64,000 nt of DNA, from positions 39,292 through 103,291 of the forward strand of contig JAPLQS010000028.1 of the NCBI GenBank assembly GCA_026399575.1. Reading direction: 5' to 3'. Made by a program: the position numbers and the translations under genes. Shown piece by piece: positions 47,705 through 56,669 of this stretch. Each line of letters opens with the position of its first letter. Within the stretch, counting starts at the first letter, position 1. Source of the stretch: Nitrosospira sp. GTDB lineage: Bacteria; Pseudomonadota; Gammaproteobacteria; Burkholderiales; Nitrosomonadaceae. The notes under the pieces are model-generated. The model was not told where the DNA came from. It did no database searches and saw only the letters and a program-made list of their open reading frames with translations.

Positions 47705-49311
47705 CAATTAGCCAGGAAGCAACACGGCGACGCACTTTCGCCATCATTTCGCACCCGGACGCGGGCAAGACCACGCTCACCGAAAAGCTGCTGCTGTTTG
47801 CCGGCGCCATCCACATCGCCGGCAGCGTCAAGTCACGCAAGGCCAGCCGTCATGCCACCTCCGACTGGATGGAGATCGAGAAGCAGCGGGGTATTTCCGT
47901 GGCCAGCTCGGTGATGCAGATGGAATATCGTGGCTGCGTCATCAACCTGCTGGATACGCCGGGCCACCAGGATTTCTCCGAGGATACTTACCGCGTGCTG
48001 ACCGCCGTGGATGCGGCGCTGATGGTGATCGATGCGGCCAATGGCGTGGAAGCGCAAACCCTGCGGCTGCTGGAAGTATGCCGTGCGCGCAACACCCCCA
48101 TCATCACCTTCGTCAACAAGATGGATCGTGAAGTGCGTGAACCGCTCGACCTGATCGACGAAATCGAGCAGACGCTGCACATGGCGACCGTGCCTTTTGC
48201 CTGGCCGGTGGGAATGGGCCATCACTTTCACGGCGTATTCGACCTGAAGCGCGACCGCATGCGCGTGTTTCAAGCAGGCGAGGATAAACTGGGCGACGCT
48301 GACGAAATCATCACGGGGCTGGATAATCCGGCAATGACGGCACGCTTTGGCGATAGCTTCACCCAGGCGCGGCAGGAGATTGAACTGATCCGCGGTGCCT
48401 CCGAGGAATTCGACCATGCAGCTTTTCTTGCCGGGCAGCAGACCCCGGTATTCTTCGGCTCCGCCATCAACAATTTCGGCATCCAGGAAGTGCTCGATGC
48501 GCTGATCGATCTGGCGCCGTCGCCCGGACCGCGCAAAGCCATCCAGCGCGTGGTGCAACCGGACGAGCCCAAATTTTCCGGTGTGGTGTTCAAGATCCAG
48601 GCCAACATGAATCCGGCCCACCGCGACCGCATCGCTTTCGTGCGCATTTGCTCGGGACGGTTCGAACGCGGCATGAACCTGCACGTGGTACGCAGCGGCA
48701 AGGACATCCGCCCCGGCAGCGTGGTGTCCTTTCTCTCGCAGCGGCGGGAGCTGCTCGATGTCGCCTATCCGGGCGATATCATCGGCATTCCCAATCACGG
48801 CACTTTGCAACTGGGAGACACGCTGACGGAAGGCGAAGAGCTGCAGTTTACGGGCCTGCCGTTCTTTTCCCCCGAAATTTTCCAGACGGTCGAGCTGGCC
48901 GACCCCATGCGCGGCAAACAGCTCAAGCTCGGACTCACCCAACTGGGCGAGGAAGGCGCGATCCAGGTGTTTCGCCCGCATGCCGGCGGCGCGCTGCTAT
49001 TGGGCGCGGTCGGTACCCTGCAGTTCGAGGTGGTGGCGCACCGGCTCAAGCACGAATACGGCGTGGACACTCGCCTCGCTTCCGCCAAATACCAGATGGC
49101 GCGCTGGGTCACGGCTGACGATCCGCGTGAACTGAAACGGTTCATCGATACCAACGGACATCGGGTGGCTTACGACGCAGTCGATGCCCCCACTTTTCTG
49201 GCTTCGTTCGGCGCCGAGCTGAGCGTCGCCGAGGAAAGCTGGAAGCTGATCAACTTTCACCGGCTGCGTGAGCATGCCGGACTGGTGTTTCAGACTCATA
49301 TGGACGGTTAA
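47701..49311 (+). CDS. prfC: peptide chain release factor 3
   Basis: RF3 is the GTPase that recycles RF1/RF2 after termination. The 536-residue protein has ISHPDAGKTTLTEKLLLF (G1), DTPGHQDFSEDTYR (G3) and FVNKMDRE (G4), and the C-terminal domains of RF3 (IQVFRPHAGGALLLGAVGTL). The ATG at 47701 overlaps the ABC ATPase stop by 4 bp; the open frame extends upstream inside that gene but is not conserved. It is thus the last gene of the transporter operon. Confidence 0.97.
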   Translation: MTISQEATRRRTFAIISHPDAGKTTLTEKLLLFAGAIHIAGSVKSRKASRHATSDWMEIEKQRGISVASSVMQMEYRGCVINLLDTPGHQDFSEDTYRVLTAVDAALMVIDAANGVEAQTLRLLEVCRARNTPIITFVNKMDREVREPLDLIDEIEQTLHMATVPFAWPVGMGHHFHGVFDLKRDRMRVFQAGEDKLGDADEIITGLDNPAMTARFGDSFTQARQEIELIRGASEEFDHAAFLAGQQTPVFFGSAINNFGIQEVLDALIDLAPSPGPRKAIQRVVQPDEPKFSGVVFKIQANMNPAHRDRIAFVRICSGRFERGMNLHVVRSGKDIRPGSVVSFLSQRRELLDVAYPGDIIGIPNHGTLQLGDTLTEGEELQFTGLPFFSPEIFQTVELADPMRGKQLKLGLTQLGEEGAIQVFRPHAGGALLLGAVGTLQFEVVAHRLKHEYGVDTRLASAKYQMARWVTADDPRELKRFIDTNGHRVAYDAVDAPTFLASFGAELSVAEESWKLINFHRLREHAGLVFQTHMDG

Positions 49312-49341
49312 CGGGCGGTTGGGTGAACCGGTATCAGCAAG

Positions 49342-49406
49342 CGTAGGGTGCATTCCATGCACCAAAACTCACGACGAACACCAAAGTGCATAAAAAGCAC
49401 CCTACG
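49342..49406. repeat. MITE-like inverted repeat between prfC and emrE
   Basis: CGTAGGGTGC at 49342-49351 is mirrored by GCACCCTACG at 49397-49406. The left side also holds a perfect 7-bp hairpin GGTGCAT-TCC-ATGCACC. Repeats starting GTAGGGTGC are common interspersed palindromes in proteobacteria. It sits about 30 bp after prfC and may act as a transcript end or processing site. Confidence 0.65.
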
Positions 49407-49436
49407 ACTGGACATCAACAGTGTGGAGAGAGTGCA

Positions 49437-49769
49437 ATGAATCAATGGCTTTTTCTTTTGATCGCCATCGTCAGCGAGGTAATAGCGACCTCGGCGCTGA
49501 AGGCCAGCGATGGTTTTACGCAGCTATGGCCGTCGCTGGTGGTAGTTGCGGGTTACGCCACAGCTTTCTTTTTCCTGGCGCTGACCTTGCGTACCATGCC
49601 GGTGGGGGTTGCCTATGCCATCTGGTCCGGTGTCGGTATCGTGCTGATTACGCTGATCGCCTGGCGGGTATTCGGACAGACGCTCGATGTTCCCGCACTC
49701 ATCGGACTGGGGCTGATCGTTGCCGGCGTAGTCGTGTTGAATGTATTCTCCAAGTCGATTGTTCATTAG
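49437..49769 (+). CDS. emrE: small multidrug resistance (SMR) transporter, EmrE-like
   Basis: The 110-residue protein has four membrane helices. It carries the conserved membrane Glu of EmrE in [16 protein letters not shown] and the signature [20 protein letters not shown], then [20 protein letters not shown]. EmrE-type proteins are dimeric proton antiporters for cationic drugs. The ATG at 49437 gives [11 protein letters not shown]; upstream frame is non-conserved. A pirin gene follows 26 bp later. Confidence 0.92.
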   Translation: MNQWLFLLIAIVSEVIATSALKASDGFTQLWPSLVVVAGYATAFFFLALTLRTMPVGVAYAIWSGVGIVLITLIAWRVFGQTLDVPALIGLGLIVAGVVVLNVFSKSIVH

Positions 49770-49795
49770 TGCCTGGCATAACAAGGAGATAGTCG

Positions 49796-50695
49796 ATGCC
49801 AACGAAGACTGCCGGGCAATCGGCCAAAAAACTCGTTTCTGTCCAGCGTAACGCGGCGCATCACTGGGTCGGCGACGGTTTCCCGGTGCGCACGCTGCTT
49901 ACCTATGCGGAACTGGGGGCGCGTATCAGCCCTTTTCTGCTGCTGGATCATGCCGGGCCGATGGAGTTTCCGCCGACACAGAAACGCTTGGGCGTCGGCG
50001 AGCACCCGCACCGCGGCTTCGAAACAGTGACCATCATTTACGCGGGCGAAGTGGAGCATCGCGACAGCGGCGGTGGCGGTGGCTGCATCGGTCCCGGCGA
50101 CGTGCAATGGATGACAGCGGCATCCGGAGTGGTGCACGAAGAGTTGCATGGGCGCAATTTCGCGCGGCACGGTGGCATGCTGGAGATGGTGCAGTTGTGG
50201 GTCAATCTGCCCGCCAAAGACAAGATGTCGCCGCCACATTATCAAAGCATTACGAGCGACCGGATACCCACTGTGCATCTTGCCGGTGGCCACGGCAGCG
50301 TGCGCGTGATCGCAGGCGAATTCGGCGGGCATGCCGGGCCGGCGCGGACATTCACACCGGTGCATGTATGGGATCTGCGGCTGGCGAGCGAGCAGTCTTT
50401 CGATCTTGCCGTGCCAGACGGTTATCCGGTAGCGCTGGTGGTACTCAAGGGCAGCGTGCGCGTGAATGGTTGCGAAACCATCGGTGCGGCAGAGGTCGGG
50501 CTGTTCGACCGGGCAGGCGGACACCTCTGCATCGACAGCGCACATGACGCCACCGCGCTGCTGCTCTGCGGCGAGCCGATTGATGAGCCGATCGTCGGCA
50601 GTGGCCCTTTCGTCATGAACACTGCCGAGGAGATTCGGCAAGCACAAGCGGATTACCAGAGCGGCAAGATGGGGCATCTGCCTTCACGCGGCTGA
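49796..50695 (+). CDS. pirin family protein
   Basis: The 299-residue bicupin has the pirin metal site in GEHPHRGFETVTIIYAGEVE (two His and a Glu) plus a further His in ASGVVHEE, and the pirin C-terminal cupin. Pirins include quercetinases and redox-linked regulators; the actual activity here is unknown. An AAGGAG site precedes the ATG at 49796. It is likely cotranscribed with the emrE-like gene. Confidence 0.92.
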   Translation: MPTKTAGQSAKKLVSVQRNAAHHWVGDGFPVRTLLTYAELGARISPFLLLDHAGPMEFPPTQKRLGVGEHPHRGFETVTIIYAGEVEHRDSGGGGGCIGPGDVQWMTAASGVVHEELHGRNFARHGGMLEMVQLWVNLPAKDKMSPPHYQSITSDRIPTVHLAGGHGSVRVIAGEFGGHAGPARTFTPVHVWDLRLASEQSFDLAVPDGYPVALVVLKGSVRVNGCETIGAAEVGLFDRAGGHLCIDSAHDATALLLCGEPIDEPIVGSGPFVMNTAEEIRQAQADYQSGKMGHLPSRG

Positions 50696-50727
50696 TTCAG
50701 CAGTTCCCCGGTTTGACCGGGGCAGCA

Positions 50728-51540
50728 ATGTCGGCGATACTTTGGTTCAATTCCATATTCTTTGGTTTGCATCATCACGCCATGCACCAACACTCTTTAC
50801 CTCGTTCCGGATTGAGCGCCCTCGGCCACGCATGTGTGCGCTCAGTCAGCAGTTGGTGGGGACTCATTCACTTTGGCGCCGTCGCGCTGGTTCTGGCATT
50901 GTCGCCGTCGACCTATGACCGGGGGAACCGCGCCGCGGTTATCCGGAATATCTATGCCAGCACCTGGCAGGTGCTGTTCTGGTTTACGGTGCTGTGCGCA
51001 CTTATCAGCCTGGTATTGATCCGCATCGTTGTGGTCACGGCTTCCAGTTACGGTTTGTCCCAATATGCGCTGGAGATGGTGGTGCGGGTGCTGGTGCTGG
51101 AACTGATTCCGCTGGGTGCCGCCCTTTTCGTGGTGCTGCGCTCGGGTGTGCTGACCAGTACCGGAGTGACGGCCAGCCCTCTGCATATCGAGCATGTTCC
51201 GCGCATTATTGCCATTGCATTCTCGGTGGCGACACTGGCCGCAGTGAGCAGCATAGTGGCGCTGGTATTGGCCTACCTGGTGGTTTATGGTTTGTCGCAA
51301 TGGGGTCTGGCTGAGTATACGCACATGATCGGGCGCGTATTCGATCCGGTCGTCACCGTTACCTTTGTCCTCAAGACAGCGTGGTTCAGTCTGGCAGTTG
51401 CGGTGATTCCGCTCGCCTCGGCGCTGCAGACACAGCACGAGACTGCCAGGGAATCGAACGCTGTGCCGCAAGGGGCGGTACGATTGTTTCTGGTGCTGGT
51501 GCTGATCGAGGGCGTCTCTTTGGCAGCCAGATACGTTTAA
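50728..51540 (+). CDS. MlaE-type ABC permease-like membrane protein
   Basis: This roughly 270-residue membrane protein has the size and pattern of MlaE (PF02405) permeases: a short amphipathic start, then IYASTWQVLFWFTVLCALIS, and VVRVLVLELIPLGAALFVVL, the equivalent of the VRELGPVLTALL motif. It is followed 19 bp later by an MCE-domain protein, as in lipid-transporting Mla-type systems. The start is uncertain: ATG 50728 has weak support, ATG 50782 gives a shorter MlaE-like N-terminus, and the frame opens at TTG 50713. A GC-rich hairpin (CCCCGGT-TTG-ACCGGGG) lies just before it. No ATPase gene is adjacent. Confidence 0.72.
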   Translation: MSAILWFNSIFFGLHHHAMHQHSLPRSGLSALGHACVRSVSSWWGLIHFGAVALVLALSPSTYDRGNRAAVIRNIYASTWQVLFWFTVLCALISLVLIRIVVVTASSYGLSQYALEMVVRVLVLELIPLGAALFVVLRSGVLTSTGVTASPLHIEHVPRIIAIAFSVATLAAVSSIVALVLAYLVVYGLSQWGLAEYTHMIGRVFDPVVTVTFVLKTAWFSLAVAVIPLASALQTQHETARESNAVPQGAVRLFLVLVLIEGVSLAARYV

Positions 51541-51559
51541 AGCGGATAATATAAAACCT

Positions 51560-52438
51560 ATGCACCCCGAATCCAAATTGCCATCAGTACCGCCGCCGCC
51601 CAACCTCGAGTTCAAGGTTGCGTTGTTGCTGGTTCTGATGGTGGTGCTGGCGTTCGGTTCGCTGGCATATGTGATGTATGCACGCGGGGTATTCGAAAAT
51701 ACCCAGCGGGTGATATTGGTCGCCGACGATTCCGAGGGCGTGACCGTCGGCATGGATCTGACGTTCTCGGGTTTTCCGATAGGGCGTGTGCAGCGCGTCG
51801 AACTGGCTGATGACGGCAAAGCCCGCATCGTGATCGAGGTGGCGCGTGAGGATGCCAAGTGGTTGCGTACCAGCAGCGTCTTCACCATGGTGCGCAGTAT
51901 CGTGGGCAGCACCCATCTGCACGTGTACAGCGGGGTACTGACCGATCCGCCACTGCCAGATGGTGCTGTGCGCACGGCATTGATCGGTGATGCCACCGCA
52001 GAAATTCCTCAGTTGGTGAACACTGTACGTACTCTGGTCGAGAATCTGCAGAACATGACCAAGCCGGATTCCAGCCTGAACACGAGTCTGGAGAATCTGC
52101 AGACCGTCACACAAAACCTCAAGGGGCCGTACGGTGCGCTGGGCGTGGTACTGGGCAGCGATGCGCATGCGAAAAAGGTCATCACTACGCTGGACCAGTC
52201 ACAGGCTGCCATGATCCAGGTCAACGCAATTCTGGGTGACGTGCGCACTAGCCTCAAGAATGTCGATGCCGTGCTGGCCGAAGCCCAGGCTGTCGGTGCC
52301 AACGCGCGGGTAGCCACCACCGACCTGGGTGCTTTGCGGGAGCAGGTGGAAATGAATCTGCGCAAGGTGGAGCATCTGGTGGACGAAATTAATCGCAAGT
52401 GGCCACTGGCACGTGACACGGAACTCAAATTGCCATGA
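51560..52438 (+). CDS. MCE/MlaD domain-containing lipid-transport protein
   Basis: The 292-residue protein has one N-terminal membrane helix (about residues 14-35) and an MCE domain at about 45-120: DDSEGVTVGMDLTFSGFPIG, then RVQRVELADDG. A long helical tail (about 160-280) follows. MCE proteins form hexameric rings or tubes that carry lipids across the periplasm. It lies between the MlaE-like gene and a lipoprotein gene, with a 4-bp overlap to the latter. Confidence 0.9.
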   Translation: MHPESKLPSVPPPPNLEFKVALLLVLMVVLAFGSLAYVMYARGVFENTQRVILVADDSEGVTVGMDLTFSGFPIGRVQRVELADDGKARIVIEVAREDAKWLRTSSVFTMVRSIVGSTHLHVYSGVLTDPPLPDGAVRTALIGDATAEIPQLVNTVRTLVENLQNMTKPDSSLNTSLENLQTVTQNLKGPYGALGVVLGSDAHAKKVITTLDQSQAAMIQVNAILGDVRTSLKNVDAVLAEAQAVGANARVATTDLGALREQVEMNLRKVEHLVDEINRKWPLARDTELKLP

Positions 52439-53085
52439 GAATATTTCTGGCTATGGCAGTCATCGGACTTGCCGGTTGCGCCAGCAGTCCGGTACCACCG
52501 GACTGGCAGTTCAACGCGCATGGTTCGCTCAAGAACTCGGTTACAGCTTATCTGGTAGGGAACTCCAAACTGGCGGATGTGGAATTTGCCCGCGTGCGTA
52601 CGGAGATTGCCAGCACCGGGCGCGCGGACTTGCTGGCGCGCGCCGAACTGGTGCGCTGTGCGGCCCAGGTGGCCAGTCTCGAATTCAACAACTGCGAGCC
52701 TTTTCAGGCGCTGGCCAGGGATGCTGCCGCTGAGGAACGAGCTTATGCCGACTACCTGGCAGGGCGCTGGGCGGGACTGAATACGGCGCTGCTGCCTGCG
52801 CAACATCGCGCAGTGGTTGCCGGTGCGGGCGTGACGCTCAATACCATCGATGATCCGCTGGCGCGGCTGGTCGCGGCTGGGACACTGTTGCAGGCGGGTC
52901 GCCTGACGCCTGACGCCATTGCCGTTGCCATCCAGACTGCCTCCGACCAGGGGTGGCGCCGCCCACTGCTTGCGTGGCTGGGTATCGCGGCCCGTCGCGC
53001 AGAACAATCGAATGATAAAGAGGAAATCGCGCGCCTGCAGCGGCGCATCGATCTGATTTCAAACAGTGGAATACCCGTCCGCTGA
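52435..53085 (+). CDS. small lipoprotein linked to the MCE operon, function unknown
   Basis: The 216-residue protein has a lipoprotein signal ending LAGC (Cys near residue 15). The rest is mainly alpha-helical and Ala/Arg rich. I do not recognise a domain. The 4-bp overlap with the MCE gene shows coupled translation, so it is probably the outer-membrane or periplasmic accessory of the same lipid transporter. It is not obviously related to the MlaA or PqiC families. Confidence 0.7.
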   Translation: MRIFLAMAVIGLAGCASSPVPPDWQFNAHGSLKNSVTAYLVGNSKLADVEFARVRTEIASTGRADLLARAELVRCAAQVASLEFNNCEPFQALARDAAAEERAYADYLAGRWAGLNTALLPAQHRAVVAGAGVTLNTIDDPLARLVAAGTLLQAGRLTPDAIAVAIQTASDQGWRRPLLAWLGIAARRAEQSNDKEEIARLQRRIDLISNSGIPVR

Positions 53086-53160
53086 ATAAATCTCGTCCGC
53101 CGCTTTAAGCATAACCGGTGGCAGCAACAATCCTGATTCCTGTCATGGACAATCCTGGCA

Positions 53161-54489
53161 ATGAGAAAGAAAGTAAATAATTACATTTCCGGCATTGCCC
53201 CCAAGTTCTCCATCGAGCTGCTGCAGGCGTTTCTTCCCACCTTGCTGCTGATTCTGCTGGGCATGTTCCTGATTTACAAATACGTGGACCCCGCGCCACC
53301 CAAACGGATCACGATGTCCGTCAGCATGGAAGAAGGCAACTACAGGGCCTACGCCACGATTTATCAGGTATTCCTGAAGGAGAACGGAATAAACCTGGAG
53401 CTGCATGCGTCAAAAGGCATCACTGACGATATCAGGGAATTGAAGAATCCCGCTTCGGCTGTCGAAATGGCATTCATCCAGGATGGGGTCGCGAGCGCGG
53501 AAGGGTCGGGGAATCTGGTGTCGCTGGGCAGTCTGTATTATGAGCCGGTCTGGATTTTCTGCCGCTGCAAAAAAGAGATCACCCACCTGGCCGATTTGAA
53601 AGGCCGCAAGATCGCAGTCGGTAAGGATGGAAGCGGAACCCGATCCCTTGCCATGACCCTGCTGAATTCCAGCGGAGTCGATGCCGACAACGCCCAGCTT
53701 GTTGCCATTGGCAGTCAGGCGGCAGCTGAGGCGCTGCGCAAAGGAGAAATCGATGCGGCAATTTTTGTGGATACGCCCGAGTCGGCGTTGATACGCGAGA
53801 TTTCCAGAGACCCCGCCTTGCGCCTGGTAAGCCTGGATCAGGCAGACGCCTACACCAGACAATTTCCCTATCTGCATCATCTCATTCTGCCGGAAGGCTC
53901 TCTGGACATAGCGCACAATATCCCCTCGCATGAGGTGCACCTGCTTGCGCCCACCACGGTGCTGGTCGTGCGTGACGATGTGCATCCGGCGCTTGTTTAC
54001 CTGATGTTGAAAATAGTTTCGAAGATACATGGTGGCGCAGGGCTGCTGAACAAGAAACGTGAATTCCCCGCCAGTCTGGATTCCGATTTTCCTCTGAGCG
54101 CGCAGGCCGAGAATTTCTATCAGAACGGTCTGCCATTCCTGGACAAGTATCTGCCGTTCTGGGCGGCCACCTTCGTCAACCGGATGCTGATAGTCTTGAT
54201 CCCGTTGCTGGCATTACTCATTCCGCTGACCAAGATCATTCCCGTGGTTTATACCCGGCTGGTAAAGAGGAAGCTGTTCAGGTACTACGGTGAACTGCGT
54301 TTTCTGGAAACCCAGATTCAGGCCAATACCGACAAACAGGAATTTGAAAAATATCTGGCCGAACTCGGCAATATCGAAAACAAGGTAAATGGACTGCGAC
54401 TGCCGGTCTCGTTCTCTCAGCATTTATATGAATTGAGAGGGCATATTGAACTGGTGCGGGCCAGGCTTGAACGACTGATACCGAAATAG
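53161..54489 (+). CDS. TAXI-family TRAP transporter binding protein-like, membrane-anchored
   Basis: The 442-residue protein has a membrane helix near the N-terminus (about 22-40). A TAXI/NMT1-like periplasmic binding domain follows (about 50-320, with DLKGRKIAVGKDGSGTRSLA and GEIDAAIFVDTP). A second membrane helix (about 345-365) and a cytoplasmic, charged helical tail complete it. The usual fused TRAP permease (DctQM) is absent nearby. This layout suggests a sensor or anchored binding protein rather than a free transporter subunit. The ATG at 53161 has only a weak ribosome site. Confidence 0.83.
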   Translation: MRKKVNNYISGIAPKFSIELLQAFLPTLLLILLGMFLIYKYVDPAPPKRITMSVSMEEGNYRAYATIYQVFLKENGINLELHASKGITDDIRELKNPASAVEMAFIQDGVASAEGSGNLVSLGSLYYEPVWIFCRCKKEITHLADLKGRKIAVGKDGSGTRSLAMTLLNSSGVDADNAQLVAIGSQAAAEALRKGEIDAAIFVDTPESALIREISRDPALRLVSLDQADAYTRQFPYLHHLILPEGSLDIAHNIPSHEVHLLAPTTVLVVRDDVHPALVYLMLKIVSKIHGGAGLLNKKREFPASLDSDFPLSAQAENFYQNGLPFLDKYLPFWAATFVNRMLIVLIPLLALLIPLTKIIPVVYTRLVKRKLFRYYGELRFLETQIQANTDKQEFEKYLAELGNIENKVNGLRLPVSFSQHLYELRGHIELVRARLERLIPK

Positions 54490-54498
54490 CTTATTGCA

Positions 54499-55986
54499 TC
54501 AGCGCTTGTATTTGTCGGCATCAGCCAATATCACACTGCTTTTCTTCGTTGGGACGGCAGGTTTCTTTGCAGGGGCTTTGGCAAGACGGGTTTTCCCGGA
54601 GGCGGTTTGCTTGAGTGTCAGCTTCTGGCCGATGGCCAGACGTTCGGTACGATTGTTCCATGACTGGATTTGTGCCACGCTGACGCCATGACGCATGGCG
54701 ATGGTGGAGAGCGTATCGCCTTTTCTGACGACATAGGCCAGACTGCGTTCGAGTATTCTCGGTGCGGCGGGCTGGTTGCGCATGACAGAGATGTCCATGC
54801 CGACACTGTTGCCGTTAAGCGGCACCAGTAAAGTCTGCCCCGGCGCAATCCTGCCATGCCTTGCAATGCTGTTGACTTCCCTCAGCCGCGCCACGCTGAT
54901 GCCATGCCGTGCCGAGATTCTCTCGGCAGTTTCTCCATTCTTCGCCTGATAGGCTTGCCATGACACCAGCGGTTTGCCGTGATTTTCCAGGTTGGCCATG
55001 AAGGTCGCCACCTTGTCTGCCGGCAGCAACAGGGTGCGCGAGCCGCTGACATTGATGACTGGCCGATTGTGGGCGGGATTGAGCGCATTGAATTCATCCA
55101 TGGAAATATCCGCAAGACTTGCCGCGAGTTTCACATCGATATGCCGGGTGGTTGCGATCTGTTCAAAATAAGGCTGATTGGGGACTGATTCAAGCACGAT
55201 GCCGAAAGCTGCCGGATTGGAGATGATGTTTCTCATTGCGATCAGCTTGGGGACGTAGTGACGGGTTTCGGAAGGTTTTCTGATGCTGCTGAAATCCGTC
55301 GGCAAACCGCTGTTACGATTCCGGGTGAGCGACCGACCCACTGCGCCTTCGCCCCAATTATACGAAGCCAGTGCCAGTTCCCAATCGCCGAACATGCGGT
55401 GGAGGTTCTGCAAATAATCCAGTGCGGCACTGGTGGCGGCGACAATGTCGCGCCGGTCATCGTGCCACCAGTTCTGTTGCAGGCCATAGTTCTTGCCGGT
55501 GGAGGGGATGAACTGCCAGATGCCGGAAGCATGACTGCGAGAATAAGCGGTGGGATTGAAGGCGCTCTCAATGATCGGCAGCAGTGCGATTTCGGTGGGC
55601 ATGCCACGGCGCTCTACCTCTTCGACGATATGGAACAGATAACGCCTGCTGCGTTCGACGACGCGGTTGATGTATTCCGGGCGACTGGCGTAGAAGTTCT
55701 CGCTATTGCGCACTTCTATGCTGTTCAATTCGGCCATGGCGAAACCGTTGCGGATGCGTTCCCACAGATCGGCCGGCGGCGTGGACAGGTCGGCAGCGAA
55801 GCCATACATTTCGGTAGAAGGCGTCAAGGCCAGGCTTTCTGCGGTGGCGTCATCCGTAACTTCACTCGCTGCTGCCGGCACAAGCTGAATGAGGGATTGC
55901 TCGGAGGGTGCTGCTGCGTTTGCTGTGGAATTTGCAATAACAAGAACTAAGCTGATGATCAGGGCGGCTGATTGTTGTATGCGCAT
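54499..55986 (-). CDS. mltD: membrane-bound lytic murein transglycosylase D
   Basis: MltD cleaves the glycan strands of peptidoglycan to 1,6-anhydro products. The 495-residue protein has a signal peptide, the Slt domain with catalytic Glu140 in LLPIIESAFNPTAYS and GIWQFIPSTGKNYGL, and C-terminal LysM repeats (about 355-400 and 425-468, YVVRKGDTLSTIAMRHGVSV). A lipobox is not evident. It is convergent with the TAXI-like gene 9 bp away. The 55987-56150 gap upstream shows no gene. Confidence 0.94.
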   Translation of the reverse strand: MRIQQSAALIISLVLVIANSTANAAAPSEQSLIQLVPAAASEVTDDATAESLALTPSTEMYGFAADLSTPPADLWERIRNGFAMAELNSIEVRNSENFYASRPEYINRVVERSRRYLFHIVEEVERRGMPTEIALLPIIESAFNPTAYSRSHASGIWQFIPSTGKNYGLQQNWWHDDRRDIVAATSAALDYLQNLHRMFGDWELALASYNWGEGAVGRSLTRNRNSGLPTDFSSIRKPSETRHYVPKLIAMRNIISNPAAFGIVLESVPNQPYFEQIATTRHIDVKLAASLADISMDEFNALNPAHNRPVINVSGSRTLLLPADKVATFMANLENHGKPLVSWQAYQAKNGETAERISARHGISVARLREVNSIARHGRIAPGQTLLVPLNGNSVGMDISVMRNQPAAPRILERSLAYVVRKGDTLSTIAMRHGVSVAQIQSWNNRTERLAIGQKLTLKQTASGKTRLAKAPAKKPAVPTKKSSVILADADKYKR

Positions 55987-56150
55987 GGTGTTGGTTGTTA
56001 TTGGTTCTGAGCTTTTATGAATTCAAGGTTCCAAATGAACCCATATCGGACTTATTTCCCAACCAACGGCATGGAAAACCAGGCTGATGGTAGCCAACCA
56101 CACCCGGTTCTGCAAGGACTTTCTGCGGGGCTGGCGAGAGGCCGGAAAAC

Positions 56151-56570
56151 CTATCCGCGCATATTGGATTGCCCCTCAAATTTCCCCAATTCCACCACCG
56201 CCAGCGGCTTCCATCCCGCTTTGCGATGCTCCGCCACGACATTGGTGAAAATGCCGCCGCGCACATAGAATTTGGCAGTGAGGCGCATGTATCTTGGCTT
56301 CAGGGCGGCAGCCAGGTCATCGAGGATACGATTGGTGACGGCTTCGTGGAACGCGCCTTCGTCACGGTAAGACCATATGTAGAGTTTGAGGCTTTTAAGT
56401 TCGATGCATTTTTTATCGGGGATGTAATCCAGAATCAGGGTGGCAAAATCCGGCTGCCCGGTTTTCGGGCACAGGCAGGTAAACTCCGGAATTTCCATGT
56501 GAATATGGTAATCGCGGGTCGGGGTCGGATTGGGAAAGGTTTCCAGTTTTTTCGCGGGGTGGCTAGGCAT
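56151..56570 (-). CDS. queF: NADPH-dependent 7-cyano-7-deazaguanine reductase QueF
   Basis: QueF reduces preQ0 to preQ1 in queuosine synthesis. The 139-residue short-type enzyme has the catalytic Cys34 and Asp41 in [13 protein letters not shown] and the QueF motif [20 protein letters not shown] for NADPH. It is divergent from smc with 99 bp between. Other queuosine genes are not in the window. Confidence 0.97.
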   Translation of the reverse strand: MPSHPAKKLETFPNPTPTRDYHIHMEIPEFTCLCPKTGQPDFATLILDYIPDKKCIELKSLKLYIWSYRDEGAFHEAVTNRILDDLAAALKPRYMRLTAKFYVRGGIFTNVVAEHRKAGWKPLAVVELGKFEGQSNMRG

Positions 56571-56669
56571 TCTCTTATCTCGGTTAAATCGGTTAGAATG
56601 ATCTTCTCTAGAGTTGTTTTTTAGGGCGTTTTTTGGTTTGCCCGATTATAACTGGTAACAAACAATAAA

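Noticed and set aside
47833..48981. Long minus-strand frame (382 residues) opposite prfC
   Set aside because: Product is His/Arg/Gln-rich as expected from the complement of a real gene; prfC is unmistakable.
50842..51996. Long minus-strand frame (384 residues) opposite the MlaE/MCE genes
   Set aside because: It crosses two conserved genes and shows low-complexity Ser/Thr/Gln composition.
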